Below are positions 25,747-34,641 of a DNA stretch of 35,841 bases, one piece after another. The stretch's first letter is position 1. Each line of letters opens with the position of its first letter. This DNA is from Chloroflexota bacterium (GTDB lineage Bacteria; Chloroflexota; UBA6077; CF-72). The notes below the pieces were generated by a model, which worked only from the letters and a program-made list of their open reading frames with translations, did not search any database and was not told the DNA's origin. The position numbers were made by a program, and so were the translations under genes. The stretch covers positions 1 to 35,841 of the forward strand of contig JAFAOS010000168.1 of the NCBI GenBank assembly GCA_019247515.1, written 5' to 3'.

Positions 25747-26343
25747 CTAGCCCCGGAGCATCATGCGCACAATGAGCGCCGCACCGCCTATCGCGAGCAA
25801 TACGGCGACAATTAATGAAACTGGAATTCCGAAAAGCAGCGGTACGCCATTCAGGCCACTTGGGTCGGTCACGGCGATCGCAGCCGGGGCGATCGTGGGA
25901 CCTTCGCCCGCCGGACCACCACCAATGTTCGCCGTCCACTCGGTGATGCGACCGTTGTGAATGACGACCCTGTTTGAGACGTCCCTGGACTCAATTCCAG
26001 CTCGGCGCCAATCCTCACGCGAAAAGCGACCTATCCACGTGAGCGTGTACCCATCGCTGAGTTGTTTGGGAGTGCCCATGTCGATGATCTCGATCCGAAG
26101 ATCGCCATCCATCTGCTCCTTGACCCACGCTTCGATCTGATCGAGACCTTGCACCTGACGATCGACGCTCAGTGTTGCCGAGTCAGAGATTTCCCCCAGC
26201 ACCGCGTCCATGTCGAGCATGTTGAAGCCATCGCACATGACCCGAACGGTGACCACTGGATCGTCGTGCGCCATGGCCTCAGACGGGAGACACATGCTGG
26301 CGAGGAGTACTCCGCTCAAGAGAAGGCGAACGACAGACTTCAC
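25747..26343 (-). CDS. Secreted NTF2-like (SnoaL-type) protein with C-terminal membrane anchor
   Basis: A 198-residue protein with a signal peptide (MKSVVRLLLSGVLLASMCLP, then SEAMAHDD), an NTF2-like alpha/beta domain (residues 30-145, CDGFNMLDMDAVLGEISDSA..., LTWIGRFSREDWRR..., NRVVIHNGRITEWTANIGGG), and a C-terminal helix (PVSLIVAVLLAIGGAALIVR) followed by a short basic tail. Start is GTG at 26343, overlapping the transporter stop as GTGA. The domain fold is confident at family level; the pocket residues do not point to a substrate. Being coupled to a NicO-type transporter gene, it may be an extracytoplasmic partner. Confidence 0.82.
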   Translation of the reverse strand: MKSVVRLLLSGVLLASMCLPSEAMAHDDPVVTVRVMCDGFNMLDMDAVLGEISDSATLSVDRQVQGLDQIEAWVKEQMDGDLRIEIIDMGTPKQLSDGYTLTWIGRFSREDWRRAGIESRDVSNRVVIHNGRITEWTANIGGGPAGEGPTIAPAAIAVTDPSGLNGVPLLFGIPVSLIVAVLLAIGGAALIVRMMLRG

Positions 26344-27911
26344 GAGCCCAGAAGCCTTGTCTGGCTGAGACCGTCAACAGTTGCGACCACCCCCAGGAGC
26401 GTCATGACACTCGCGCTGACAAGCGGGATGAGCGACGCGAGCCGCGCGCGACGTGTATCTGGAACAAACCCAATCATGAACCGGCCAGCGTGCACCAGCA
26501 AGACTCCAGTAGCAACCAGAACGATGGCCATCCCGAGTCCGAAGGCGAGGATGAGGACCAGTCCGAAACCGAGTCGCCCCAGCGCAATAGAGCTCAGAAG
26601 TACGACAAGCGCGGATCCACTTGGGATGATGCCGCCCGCCAGACCCAGAGCGAACAGTCCACGCCAGGTCGGAGCCAGCGCACCATCGAGGTGGTCGGCG
26701 TGGTGCGCGTGTTCGCCGTGGTGTCCATGCTTGTGTTCGTGGGCATGCTCCTGGGCGGTTCGCCCGCGCAAGGCGTCGACCAGGAACCGCGCTCCAACCG
26801 CCAGTACGAGCGCACCTGAAATAAGCGTCAACCACGGATACAACTGCTCCGGTACGATCAGGTTTGACGCCGCCACGGTCAGAACGCCCAGCACCAGCAC
26901 CCCGGTTGTATGTGCCAAGGTGACGCTGACCGCGAGCGCTGAGGCGTCCAGAACAGTTCCGTGGCGACCGACGAGGTAGGCAGCCATGATGCTCTTGCCG
27001 TGGCCCGGGGAGGCCGCGTGGACTCCGCCTAACGCCGCGGCGGCGAGCAGCGCCAGCACGATCACGCTCGGGCTCATGTCGGTGGCCGTGACCAGGGCCG
27101 CGAGGGGGTCGGTTGGCCGACTGGCCGCAGCGCTCACCGTAGCTGGAGTTGCCGACGTGGTGTTGCCATCCATGGTGAACGCCCAGTGGGCTTCACGTCG
27201 GTCGAGTGGATTCTGCAGCAAATCGTCGGGATATGAGCGCAGCTCATCGGTGACATCCTGGGCCGGGACGTCCGCCCCACTGATGGTCGCACCGGGGCCG
27301 CCGTGGAGGACGACTTCGCGCCAGCCGAGGCGCGCGGGGTCGGACCGATCGCGAAAAACCGCCTGATGCTCCACGCCTGGGGTCAACGCGACCGTGGGCC
27401 GAAGCCACATCTCCAACCGCACCAGCGGGATATCTCCCTGTCCGAGCGGCTGAGAGACAGTCACGTCCGTCGGCTGCAGAGGGATTCGTCGATTGTCGAT
27501 CGACAGCTCGAGTGCGCTGGTGATGTCCGCGGCCTTACGTTCTTTATACGCGTCCCATTCGGTGTTCGTAACAACTCCAACACCATCCGTATCTGCCGCG
27601 CGCGTCTCCTGGATTGAAGGAATCTCGGCCAGGTCCAGCACATAGCGAACGGCCAACGCGTCGCCTGACACCTCGATGCGGCTGTAGTGGTTGACGGTGA
27701 AATTGCCGAGCGGGTGAGCGGCCGCGACCGGAGCCGCAAGCGATTGCAACAGCCAGAGACAAACGAGGAACGTGGCGGCTCGCGAGAGGACGCCCATCGG
27801 CTGGGCTGCTGTGAGCAGCAGGCGCCGTAGACCTTCGAAGCCGAGGCTCTCCGAATACTCGGTCGCAAATGGCCGGGTTTGCGATGGGGGCGTCGTTTGG
27901 AGACTTGCCAT
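26340..27911 (-). CDS. NicO-type nickel/cobalt transporter with extracellular N-terminal domain
   Basis: A membrane protein of the NicO/RcnA family. An N-terminal signal-anchor region precedes a roughly 200-residue extracellular domain (HPLGNFTVNHYSRIEVSGDA onward, ending before the first hydrophobic helix) and then six to seven helices with the metal-binding motif HAASPGHGKSIMAAYLVG (near residue 300) and a histidine-rich loop (TAQEHAHEHKHGHHGEHAHH, near 390). Known members export Ni2+/Co2+ or transport another divalent metal. The start is uncertain: ATG 27911 or ATG 27797, the second giving a classical signal peptide directly; 27911 is listed because it lies closer (32 bp) to the vWA gene. 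Metal identity is inferred. Confidence 0.85.
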   Translation of the reverse strand: MASLQTTPPSQTRPFATEYSESLGFEGLRRLLLTAAQPMGVLSRAATFLVCLWLLQSLAAPVAAAHPLGNFTVNHYSRIEVSGDALAVRYVLDLAEIPSIQETRAADTDGVGVVTNTEWDAYKERKAADITSALELSIDNRRIPLQPTDVTVSQPLGQGDIPLVRLEMWLRPTVALTPGVEHQAVFRDRSDPARLGWREVVLHGGPGATISGADVPAQDVTDELRSYPDDLLQNPLDRREAHWAFTMDGNTTSATPATVSAAASRPTDPLAALVTATDMSPSVIVLALLAAAALGGVHAASPGHGKSIMAAYLVGRHGTVLDASALAVSVTLAHTTGVLVLGVLTVAASNLIVPEQLYPWLTLISGALVLAVGARFLVDALRGRTAQEHAHEHKHGHHGEHAHHADHLDGALAPTWRGLFALGLAGGIIPSGSALVVLLSSIALGRLGFGLVLILAFGLGMAIVLVATGVLLVHAGRFMIGFVPDTRRARLASLIPLVSASVMTLLGVVATVDGLSQTRLLGS

Positions 27912-27942
27912 CTGTTGCTCTAGGATCCGTGTTGATCTCGAC

Positions 27943-30765
27943 CTAGCGCCGAGACGCACGGCGTTTGGCCGCAAGCAATCGACCGGGTTGCGTCGTACCA
28001 GTCCCCGAGCGGGAACCTCCGCTGCCGCCCCGAAAACTCACCGGCCCCTGAGCCAGACCGACGCTGGCCGCGGCTCGCACGCCGCGGGGTTTCGGGGCGA
28101 TGAATGGTCGTGTGGCGACGCCAATGCGCTCGTCAACATAGCCGAGCCGGCGACGTAGCGAAATGTATTGGGACCGAATCTCCGGTGCCGAGATGCGCAC
28201 GCGTCGGACGCCGACGTCGGCAACCAGCAGAATAGCCGTAAGGAGCAACAGCAGTGGCCATAGCGGTTGCGGTGCGCCAACCGATGGCAGGGTATGTGCG
28301 AACGCGTCGCTCGGATCGCTAATCTGCCTACCACCCGTCTGGCGAGCGATGGTTTGCAACAGTGTCTCGTCGGTGGTAGTGAGCAGGTACTCGGGCGAGT
28401 ATGGCACCACGAAGCCACTCGAGACTGCCGCGGACTCGCTGGTTGTTGGATCTATCTGCGTCGCCGTCAGCGTATAGACGCCGTCACTCTGGACGGGCAC
28501 CCTAGCTTCGTAGCGGCCAGGCGCCACCTGTGGCAATTGAACGGTACTCTCCGCGCCGTGTGGATCGACCAGCACTGCCTGTGTGGGCAGAAAGTTCAGA
28601 TAATGACGGTCACCGGTCTCCTCGGCGCCGGTTTGCGCGTCCAGCGTGATGCGTGCCTGGTTACCCTCAATATTGACAGTGACCTGACGGTTCGGGTCCG
28701 CGGGTGGTCGATCGACGCGTTTGACAAGCTGCGCCCAGAACTTGCCAAAGTCCGGCCAATCGAGCCAGCGCGAGGCCCAGACGTTGGTCGCGTCGGATGT
28801 CCAGGCCATAACGCGACCGAGTCCGTACTGCCACTCAGATAGGACCGGGTCCAGTTCACGAGACGCGAGCAGAACCGTGCTCTGCGGCTTCGGCGTGGTT
28901 GCGACGTAGCCCTTGAGTGGTGGCGCGCTCTGCAAATCGATGCCCTGTGTCGCGGGGTCGGCCGACACGGGGAGCGGTCTGAAGTCCTCCTCAACGATCG
29001 CGGCACGCTGCACTTGTTGCGTCTCCTTGACCAGCAGTTGCGGCAAGTCGAACGGGTCATTGCCATCGTAATACCGGCCGTGCATGATCTGGGCGAGTTC
29101 CTGCAGCAGATTCGTGTCCGCGTCCGAGCCGATGCCGACGGTGCTGACCGTCACCTGGGTGGCCTCCATCTGGGCAGCAAGGTCCTCGTATGGTCCGCGC
29201 GGGGCCTCGCCGTCAGTCAGCAAGATGATGTGCTTAACTTTGGCGTCGAGCGGAGCGATGGTGTCGTACGCTTCTTTTAACGCGGGATAGATCTCGGTCC
29301 CGCCTTGCGGCGCCATCCGACCGATTGCGTCCTCGATGGGCGTCAGATCGTTGGCAAGTGTCGGGCGGATCATCCAATGGTTGTGATCGTCGAAGGCCAG
29401 GATACCGATCTGGTCGTAGTCTCCCATCTGCTCGACGGCAGCCAGCGCGGCTTCCTTGGCCAGGTCCATTTTTGAGGCACCGCCCGGCCCACCCCCCATG
29501 GACCCCGAGATGTCCATGACGATGATGAGCGCAACACTGGTCGACAAACTCTTGCCACGCAGGTCCATGCGCACCGGCAACATGTCTTCGAGCGGCGTGC
29601 GTGCGTAGCCGCCTGGTCCAAACGCGTTGTCGCCACCGACGACCAGCAGCCCCCCACCGTGGTCACGCACGTAGCTTTTGAGCGAGTTCATGCGTCCAAC
29701 GGGCAGGCTGTCGGCAGGCACATCGATCAGGATGGTGCTGGCGTAGCTCAACAGCGCGGCGCCGTCGAGTGCGCCGCCGCCAGGCGAGGTGAGGTCGACC
29801 TGGAGCCCCATCGCACGCAAGGCATCGGTCAGGTATTTGCCGTCACCTGGCGTGCCCTCGACGACCAGGACTTTGGGCGGGCCCTCAACAATCACATACG
29901 TGCCGGCGGTCTTATTTTGTGCGAGCGTGTCCTGATCGACCTGGAGTTGCACCCGCAACACGTGGTGGCCGTTAGCCAGGGGGTCCACCGGCAACAGGAA
30001 GCGACTTGAACCTGGTTGGAGCGTTACGGCTTGCCTGCTCCTCAAGCTGCCGTCGACCAGTAGGTACAGGGTGCCAGTTGTACTGAAGTTGGACTCAACT
30101 TCCGCGCTGGCCGTGAAGCGCTCACCTTCGCGTAGTTGGGTTGGCGCATCGAGTCGGCGAACGAGCGCTTCGGGCCCTCGCTCCGACTGGAGCGGCACGG
30201 CCATGAGCTGCACTCCTGCTGCGGCCGCCAGCGAGGCGGCGGTGTCGGCTTTTTCCTTATTTTCCTGACCGTCTGAGATCAACACCAGCCGTCGGGCGAT
30301 TGTGGGCGGCATGACTGCTAACCCGGCGCGGATAGCCGCGGCGATGTCGGTCGCGCTCGGATCGAAATTGGAGGGCGGACTCAACCGCGGCGGATCTGAC
30401 TCGGTCGACATTGCCCGATCGACAACGGGCTGATCGCCAAAGGAGATGACGGCCGCCTGATCCTGCGGCGCCTTTTGGGAAAGGGCGTCTGCAAGCCAGC
30501 GCTCCTCCTCGGTCTGCATGCTCGGAGAGATGCTGTCGGAGCGATCGAGGAGGAAGGCAACCGCCAGGTCGTTTGCAGGCAAGTGCACACGCGGCTCAGC
30601 CAGGACGGCCACCAACAAGCCGACGATCATCACGCGCAACGCCAGCGAGATGCGCCGCCGCAGACGCGGCATGTAGACGCGACTGGTACGCCACAGGGCG
30701 TAAACAACACCGATGCACACTGGGAACAGCAGCAGCAGGAGCGGCCGGTCGAACGCCAGGCTCAC
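27943..30765 (-). CDS. Large vWA-domain membrane protein with GATase-like domain
   Basis: A 940-residue membrane protein. Two helices near the N-terminus (LLLLLFPVCIGVVYALW, ALRVMIVGLLVAVLAE), a first vWA-like domain lacking a full MIDAS (AVAFLLDRSDSISPS), a class I glutamine-amidotransferase-like fold without a catalytic Cys triad (KVLVVEGTPGDGKYLTDALR, GGLLVVGGDNAFGPGGY), a canonical vWA domain with MIDAS DISGSMGG (near residue 415) and LLTDGEAP (near 517), then a beta-rich region and a last helix (PLWPLLLLLTAILLVADVGV, near 842) before a basic Gly-rich tail. This architecture occurs in BatA-like and other vWA envelope proteins of unknown role. Start is GTG at 30765. First gene of the leftward operon. 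Confidence 0.9.
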   Translation of the reverse strand: MSLAFDRPLLLLLFPVCIGVVYALWRTSRVYMPRLRRRISLALRVMIVGLLVAVLAEPRVHLPANDLAVAFLLDRSDSISPSMQTEEERWLADALSQKAPQDQAAVISFGDQPVVDRAMSTESDPPRLSPPSNFDPSATDIAAAIRAGLAVMPPTIARRLVLISDGQENKEKADTAASLAAAAGVQLMAVPLQSERGPEALVRRLDAPTQLREGERFTASAEVESNFSTTGTLYLLVDGSLRSRQAVTLQPGSSRFLLPVDPLANGHHVLRVQLQVDQDTLAQNKTAGTYVIVEGPPKVLVVEGTPGDGKYLTDALRAMGLQVDLTSPGGGALDGAALLSYASTILIDVPADSLPVGRMNSLKSYVRDHGGGLLVVGGDNAFGPGGYARTPLEDMLPVRMDLRGKSLSTSVALIIVMDISGSMGGGPGGASKMDLAKEAALAAVEQMGDYDQIGILAFDDHNHWMIRPTLANDLTPIEDAIGRMAPQGGTEIYPALKEAYDTIAPLDAKVKHIILLTDGEAPRGPYEDLAAQMEATQVTVSTVGIGSDADTNLLQELAQIMHGRYYDGNDPFDLPQLLVKETQQVQRAAIVEEDFRPLPVSADPATQGIDLQSAPPLKGYVATTPKPQSTVLLASRELDPVLSEWQYGLGRVMAWTSDATNVWASRWLDWPDFGKFWAQLVKRVDRPPADPNRQVTVNIEGNQARITLDAQTGAEETGDRHYLNFLPTQAVLVDPHGAESTVQLPQVAPGRYEARVPVQSDGVYTLTATQIDPTTSESAAVSSGFVVPYSPEYLLTTTDETLLQTIARQTGGRQISDPSDAFAHTLPSVGAPQPLWPLLLLLTAILLVADVGVRRVRISAPEIRSQYISLRRRLGYVDERIGVATRPFIAPKPRGVRAAASVGLAQGPVSFRGGSGGSRSGTGTTQPGRLLAAKRRASRR

Positions 30766-31390
30766 CAGGCTCTTGAGTGTAGCGAGCCACGCCTACTGCC
30801 GAAAGGCCTCGGCATGCGCACGCTCAGTAACCCGTGACCGCATTGCCGGGTCGATGTTGCCTCTGGCGTGGCCACCAGGCTACCTCTCGACAGTCGGCTC
30901 GACTCGAATCCCGGTCTCTACTGCTGGTTGGTGCAAGGGCATACGATTGCGTCGTCCGACCCGGCTGACCAGTGCAACAGACCCGGTGCGACGGATGTTT
31001 AGAAACTATAAAAACATCAGGCAGAGCGCGGCGAACCCAAACGCGGACGATGCCTGCTCCAAGGCCCTCGATTCACTCCTGTAGTCTCGCTGCCTGTAGG
31101 CTCTGCGCAGGAACCCGACAGCAGCGAGCCACGTTTCACCGGAGCGATTCGCTCGTTGTCAAGGACGTGCCTGCCCCAAGCGCCATCGGCGCTCAATCGC
31201 AGAGCTCCGCGAGGGGCTACCACGACGTGCGCTGGTGGAGCACAGCTGGTGGGCGGGTTGAGACGCGCCCAAGGCGACGTGGGCGAGGCCTCCCCTGAGG
31301 ACTCCCTCTGTCCCGCCCACCAGTTCCTCCCGTCCCTCGACTAGACGCAGTCGCACGCCCAACGTCGCCATCGTCCTTGGCACCTCCGGA
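30766..31390. other. Long intergenic stretch upstream of the vWA operon; no gene seen
   Basis: About 625 bp with short, unconvincing open frames on both strands and no family similarity. It should hold the promoter of the leftward operon. The only structure I can point to is the AT-rich inverted repeat at 30994-31018. It may be decayed coding DNA, as in the adjoining region. Confidence 0.45.
30994..31018. promoter_or_regulatory. AT-rich inverted repeat upstream of the vWA operon
   Basis: GATGTTT (30994-31000) and AAACATC (31012-31018) form a perfect 7-bp dyad around AGAAACTATAA. It is the only AT-rich island in the region and lies about 230 bp upstream of the GTG start at 30765. It could be an operator or a promoter element (TATAGT on the leftward strand); neither is established. 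Confidence 0.3.
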
Positions 31391-31773
31391 ATGGCGATGG
31401 TCCTCCTGGTGGTGGCGCTCGGCGAGATTGTGCTCCGCATCGGCGCGCTGCGCGAGCCCGGACTGGTGGAGCTGCAGTGTGATGGTGCCGCATCCCTGCT
31501 CGACGTGCAGCAGGGTCTTTTCGATCTGGACTCCGTCAGTGGCTACCGCATGCGACCCAACACCTGCGTCAGACTTCAGTCGAGCGAATACGACGAGGTC
31601 CTACTAAGACCAACGCCTACGGCTTCGTCGCACCCGACGTGCCTGCTCAGAAGCCTCCAGGCGAGTTTCGGATAGTCGTACTCGGCGATAGTTACACAGC
31701 AGGCGCACAGGTCCATTCGAGCACAACTCACTTTCCTCGCGTTGGCGGGGAGCATAGTCGTGTGCCAACTTGA
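31391..31773 (+). pseudogene. SGNH/GDSL hydrolase N-terminal relic, frameshifted
   Basis: From the ATG at 31391 the frame encodes a membrane anchor (MVLLVVALGEIVLRIGALRE) and the sequence LDVQQGLFDLDSVSGYRMRP, then NTCVRLQSSEYDEVLLR. Near 31609 one base appears to be missing; in the next frame the protein continues as TNAYGFVAPDVPAQKPPGEF and the block I motif RIVVLGDSYTAGAQVHSSTT with its catalytic serine, followed by a stop at 31771. This is the start of an O-antigen or polysaccharide-type SGNH hydrolase (anchor plus GDSY). Blocks III and V are absent. One indel plus truncation make it a pseudogene, unless the frameshift is a sequencing error. Confidence 0.7.
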
Positions 31774-32110
31774 GACGCCCCAGCGCCACCGTTCAGCGGT
31801 TTGTAAACTTGCGCCCGCTCGCTGGCTCGGATGTTCATGCGATCTTCATGTTTTTGGCGCGATCCGCTGTTACAGGCGGGAACTGGCGCCGTTTGAGGTT
31901 AATGTGCAACGCACGCAGGGCCGCCGATGGTCGACGGGGGGCCGTCCGCGCCCGCCGGCGAGCCATCGAGGCCCGAGCAGGCTCACGCCCTGGCGCTGAT
32001 CCCTGGGACCGATGCTCGCGTCGTCTCTGATGCGGGCGCTCATCACGTCTCGGGCGGCTCCACTAACACGACTCCGGTCGGTAGGCGCCGGCAAGTATGT
32101 GCCAGACGTG
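31774..32110. other. Decayed DNA between two envelope gene relics
   Basis: No gene is recognised. A frame after the SGNH relic (31742 onward) carries a segment with TPQRHRSAVCKLAPARWLG that faintly recalls the middle of an SGNH hydrolase, which would imply a second indel, but this is too weak to annotate. Confidence 0.35.
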
Positions 32111-32385
32111 ATGCGCATTGTGGCGCTCCTGACAGCCACGGCCTTCGTCGGAGCCTTTGTCATTGCTGCCGGCTTCCGGCTGAGTTACCCGTTTGCCTTG
32201 GTTCTTGGCGAAGAGTACTCAGTCGGCGAGGTCGACCGTGTCGTGCACGGCCAACTACTCTACGTCGAGCGGACATTGCAGCACGTTCCCCTCATTTATG
32301 GTCCCATCCTCTCTCTATGACGCTGCCGCGCCTTTTGCGTTGACGCTAGGAGCGCCGTGGGGGCCAACCGGCGTGACGCACCACC
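32111..32385 (+). pseudogene. Membrane glycosyltransferase N-terminal fragment, frameshifted
   Basis: The ATG at 32111 opens a frame with a hydrophobic helix (MRIVALLTATAFVGAFVIAA) and RLSYPFALVLGEEYSVGEVD, then RVVHGQLLYVERTLQHVPLIYGP before a TGA at 32318-32320. In the next frame the sequence goes on as SLYDAAAPFALTLGAPWGPTG before similarity is lost. This is the N-terminal pattern of ArnT/GT39-type or GT87-like polytopic transferases (helix 1, then YPFxLxxxE, xxxGxxLYxxxxLxxVPxIYxPLY). One small indel plus loss of all remaining helices makes it a dead fragment. Confidence 0.6.
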
Positions 32386-32524
32386 TTGACTGGCACCGGC
32401 TGCTGTGCCCAGCGCGAGGTGCTCCGGCAACCCGCCGCAGAGGATCTCGTCGTCACGCACGCTCGTCGCGAGCACGATAAGAGCGCCACTGTTGCGGCGC
32501 ATAGAGATCTGGCGGATGGATAAC

Positions 32525-32965
32525 TTACGCTGCCCTCGACGATGGCATTGCGCCCAACTGCCTCAGGATGGTCACGCTGTCGAAGTAGAGGTGGTAGCTT
32601 GTGACCTTCCCATTCTCCAGGAGGGTGTAACCGACGAACGGGATATGCACCGATTTGCCTGTAGCCGGGATGTCGCCGGCAGGCGTCCCGAACGGGCCGG
32701 TATGGGTGCCATCAAAGACCGCCTCGACGGCGGCCCCGTCCTCGTTGGCGATCATTTTCGTGATGGTCAGCCGATGTCCTGGGAAGCCGGTATTCCAGAG
32801 ATCCCACACCTGACGCCAGCCTTCGTGCCCGGCAAGGTTCTCTCCCGTGGCGACGGTAAGCAGCTCGCTCTGCGGGCTCAGAAAGGTCGTGAATTTCTCC
32901 CAGTTCCGCTGGTTCCAGGTCTCGAACCAGTCTTCCACTGTCGCCTTGTTGTCTTCGGTCGTCAC
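32525..32965 (-). CDS. SnoaL-like / ester cyclase family protein
   Basis: A 146-residue NTF2-fold protein of the SnoaL polyketide cyclase / ester cyclase family: TVEDWFETWNQRNWEKFTTF, GENLAGHEGWRQVWDLWNTG, FPGHRLTITKMIANEDGAAV and VEAVFDGTHTGPFG..., ending in HIPFVGYTLLENGKVTSYHL. Such proteins are diverse small enzymes or binding proteins; no substrate can be read off. The start is set by a strong AAAGGAG (32974-32980) eight bases before GTG at 32965; the in-frame GTG at 32974 would overlap that site. It is an isolated gene in otherwise decayed surroundings. Confidence 0.88.
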   Translation of the reverse strand: MTTEDNKATVEDWFETWNQRNWEKFTTFLSPQSELLTVATGENLAGHEGWRQVWDLWNTGFPGHRLTITKMIANEDGAAVEAVFDGTHTGPFGTPAGDIPATGKSVHIPFVGYTLLENGKVTSYHLYFDSVTILRQLGAMPSSRAA

Positions 32966-32973
32966 GTCATCCA

Positions 32974-32980
32974 CTCCTTT
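32974..32980 (-). promoter_or_regulatory. Shine-Dalgarno AAAGGAG that fixes the SnoaL-like start
   Basis: AAAGGAG read leftward, eight bases before the GTG at 32965. It rules out the in-frame GTG at 32974, which would lie within the site. Confidence 0.65.
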
Positions 32981-33121
32981 CGATTACAGCCACTCCTCTG
33001 ATACGCGAGCGTCGAGAAGATGGATCATCGCCTTCCCGGCGCACCTTTGCCGGAACGCTGCCCGTCTTGGGCGTTGATTCCCCGCCACAGGATGGCGGCT
33101 GATCGACCGTCAATCGCCACA

Positions 33122-33787
33122 TCAAAGCGGATCACGCGACTGCCCCTTCCAAGGACCACTTGACGGCATGGATTCCAGCGCGCGGGCAAGCTCAACGCCG
33201 TCCAAAAACAGCGGGTAGCGCTCCTCGCCCCAGTACTGTTGAGGCGGCCCAAGCGCGCGCACCGGCAGGCCTAGTTTGCGAAAGCGGTCCAGCCACCTCG
33301 AGCTCGCTGCGCCACAAATCCGGTGCAAGCCCCGACCATGCACCTCCAGCCAGCATCTGCCCAGTAGCGCCGCGTAGACCGTGTGGCGGCTCGAACGATA
33401 CGGCGCGGCGACGATCGCCCGCCTCAGGTCCACTGCGCCACCCGGCAGCTCAGTCGACAGTTCGAATTCTTCCTCGATCGGCAACCGCCGCGTCGACTCC
33501 GGAAAGACCAGCCGCGCCGTGGCGGCCAGAGTGTCCCCATGCCAGCCAGCCACCAGAAGGGCCGCGTCGTCAAACCCGTCGCGCTCCAAGCCGTCCGGCA
33601 ATTGTGCCTGGGTCGCCCAACCTTGCTTGACGACCGTCTCGAATCGAAGTCGGAACACCGCCGCGCGCTCCTCTTGCGAGCGGGCGAGGTCAAAGCGGAT
33701 CTCGGTCGCCCGTGCCACGAGTTGCCGTGCGATTGAGTCCAGGCGTCCCAACATGCTTGCCTGGCTATCGTCCATCATGCCTCCCAT
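33122..33787 (-). CDS. N-acyl amino acid synthase FeeM-like / GNAT-fold acyltransferase
   Basis: A 221-residue GNAT-fold protein of the FeeM / autoinducer-synthase-like group: a helical lead (LDSIARQLVARATEIRFDLA), RSQEERAAVFRLRFETVVKQG, the core LERDGFDDAALLVAGWHGDT then LAATARLVFPESTRRLPIEE, and a C-terminal VELARALESM after the typical YWGEERYPLFLDG. FeeM-type enzymes join a long acyl chain from acyl-ACP to an amino acid; some relatives sit near exosortase systems. The start may be ATG 33787, 33778 or 33775; GGGAGG lies just before the last two. It is divergent from a secreted protein gene across 94 bp. Substrate and product unknown. Confidence 0.78.
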   Translation of the reverse strand: MGGMMDDSQASMLGRLDSIARQLVARATEIRFDLARSQEERAAVFRLRFETVVKQGWATQAQLPDGLERDGFDDAALLVAGWHGDTLAATARLVFPESTRRLPIEEEFELSTELPGGAVDLRRAIVAAPYRSSRHTVYAALLGRCWLEVHGRGLHRICGAASSRWLDRFRKLGLPVRALGPPQQYWGEERYPLFLDGVELARALESMPSSGPWKGQSRDPL

Positions 33788-33881
33788 CCCTTAGAAGCCA
33801 GAAGCCCCCCATGCGGAATCCGAGCCCGCCCGCTATTATCGCTGAACAGCCTTTCAACAACATCCCTGGGGAGCGAACCTC

Positions 33882-34589
33882 ATGCGGCGTGTGCTTTGTG
33901 TCGGGTTTCTGGCGATGGTTGGTGTAGCGGCTGCCCTGCTGGCCGGCACGCAGATAGCGCCGGCGGCCGAACGGGGTGACCTGAGCGACGAAAGTGCGTC
34001 CCAATCCTCACTCGAATTCGTGGGCCGGGCGGAGCAAGCCGGCGCAAGCGTGACCGAGTTTGGCTACATTACGCACATCGCGGGCGTTGACGATGGCGTT
34101 CTTTTCTCGGACCCGAATCCCGCGGCCCGAAACGAGAAGACAGCTCACCTCAGCTTCTTCGCGACTACGACGATAGCGCAGAGGTTCACGGTCCTTCCGC
34201 CACCTGCTGTGCCGAGCCTGCTCGACGTCGACTCCAGCGGAACCCTGACTTTCTACTTCGCCGAAACACCCCCGGCACGTAGCTTCGACACGCCTACCTC
34301 ATTCTCTGTTGGAACCACGGTTGCCACCCACACGGTACGCCTGCAAGACGTCATTGCCGCCATGGTCGGCGTCGATCCCTCTCGCGGGGTTGTCGATGGA
34401 ACCGGCGAGCTCTGCCAGCAATCGGGTACGCCTTTCCTGCTTGGCGGCGAGGTTCGACGTCTGGGTCGCCAAGGGCTGGGCCAGAGCTTCTCGAGCCACG
34501 GTTGGACGGTGCTCACCAGCCCTAGCCCGCCACAGTCGTTTACCCAGTTTGGCGGGCACGCCGCGCCCTTCGGCGACGCGCACTGCTAA
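33882..34589 (+). CDS. Secreted protein of unknown function
   Basis: A 235-residue protein with a clear signal peptide (MRRVLCVGFLAMVGVAAALL then AGTQIAPAAERG) and no further membrane helix. The body, beginning VTEFGYITHIAGVDDGVLFS, is rich in Thr, Ser and beta-forming residues, with single Cys residues late in the chain (ELCQQSG and the final C). I do not recognise a family. A GGGGAG stands 8 bp before the ATG. It shares a 94-bp divergent region with the FeeM-like gene; a TATTAT at 33834-33839 might be a -10 element for it. Confidence 0.8.
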   Translation: MRRVLCVGFLAMVGVAAALLAGTQIAPAAERGDLSDESASQSSLEFVGRAEQAGASVTEFGYITHIAGVDDGVLFSDPNPAARNEKTAHLSFFATTTIAQRFTVLPPPAVPSLLDVDSSGTLTFYFAETPPARSFDTPTSFSVGTTVATHTVRLQDVIAAMVGVDPSRGVVDGTGELCQQSGTPFLLGGEVRRLGRQGLGQSFSSHGWTVLTSPSPPQSFTQFGGHAAPFGDAHC

Positions 34590-34641
34590 GCGAACGCGCC
34601 GGGTCACATACACGGGCGGCCACACGGGGCCGACGCTGAAG

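Noticed and set aside
30994-31018. AT-rich inverted repeat read as a terminator
   Set aside because: It sits upstream of, not after, the leftward operon and no gene ends near it; listed only as a possible regulatory dyad.
31159-31440. Leftward open frame of 93 codons in the region before the SGNH relic
   Set aside because: Low-complexity, no start signal, no similarity, and it partly overlaps the recognisable rightward relic.
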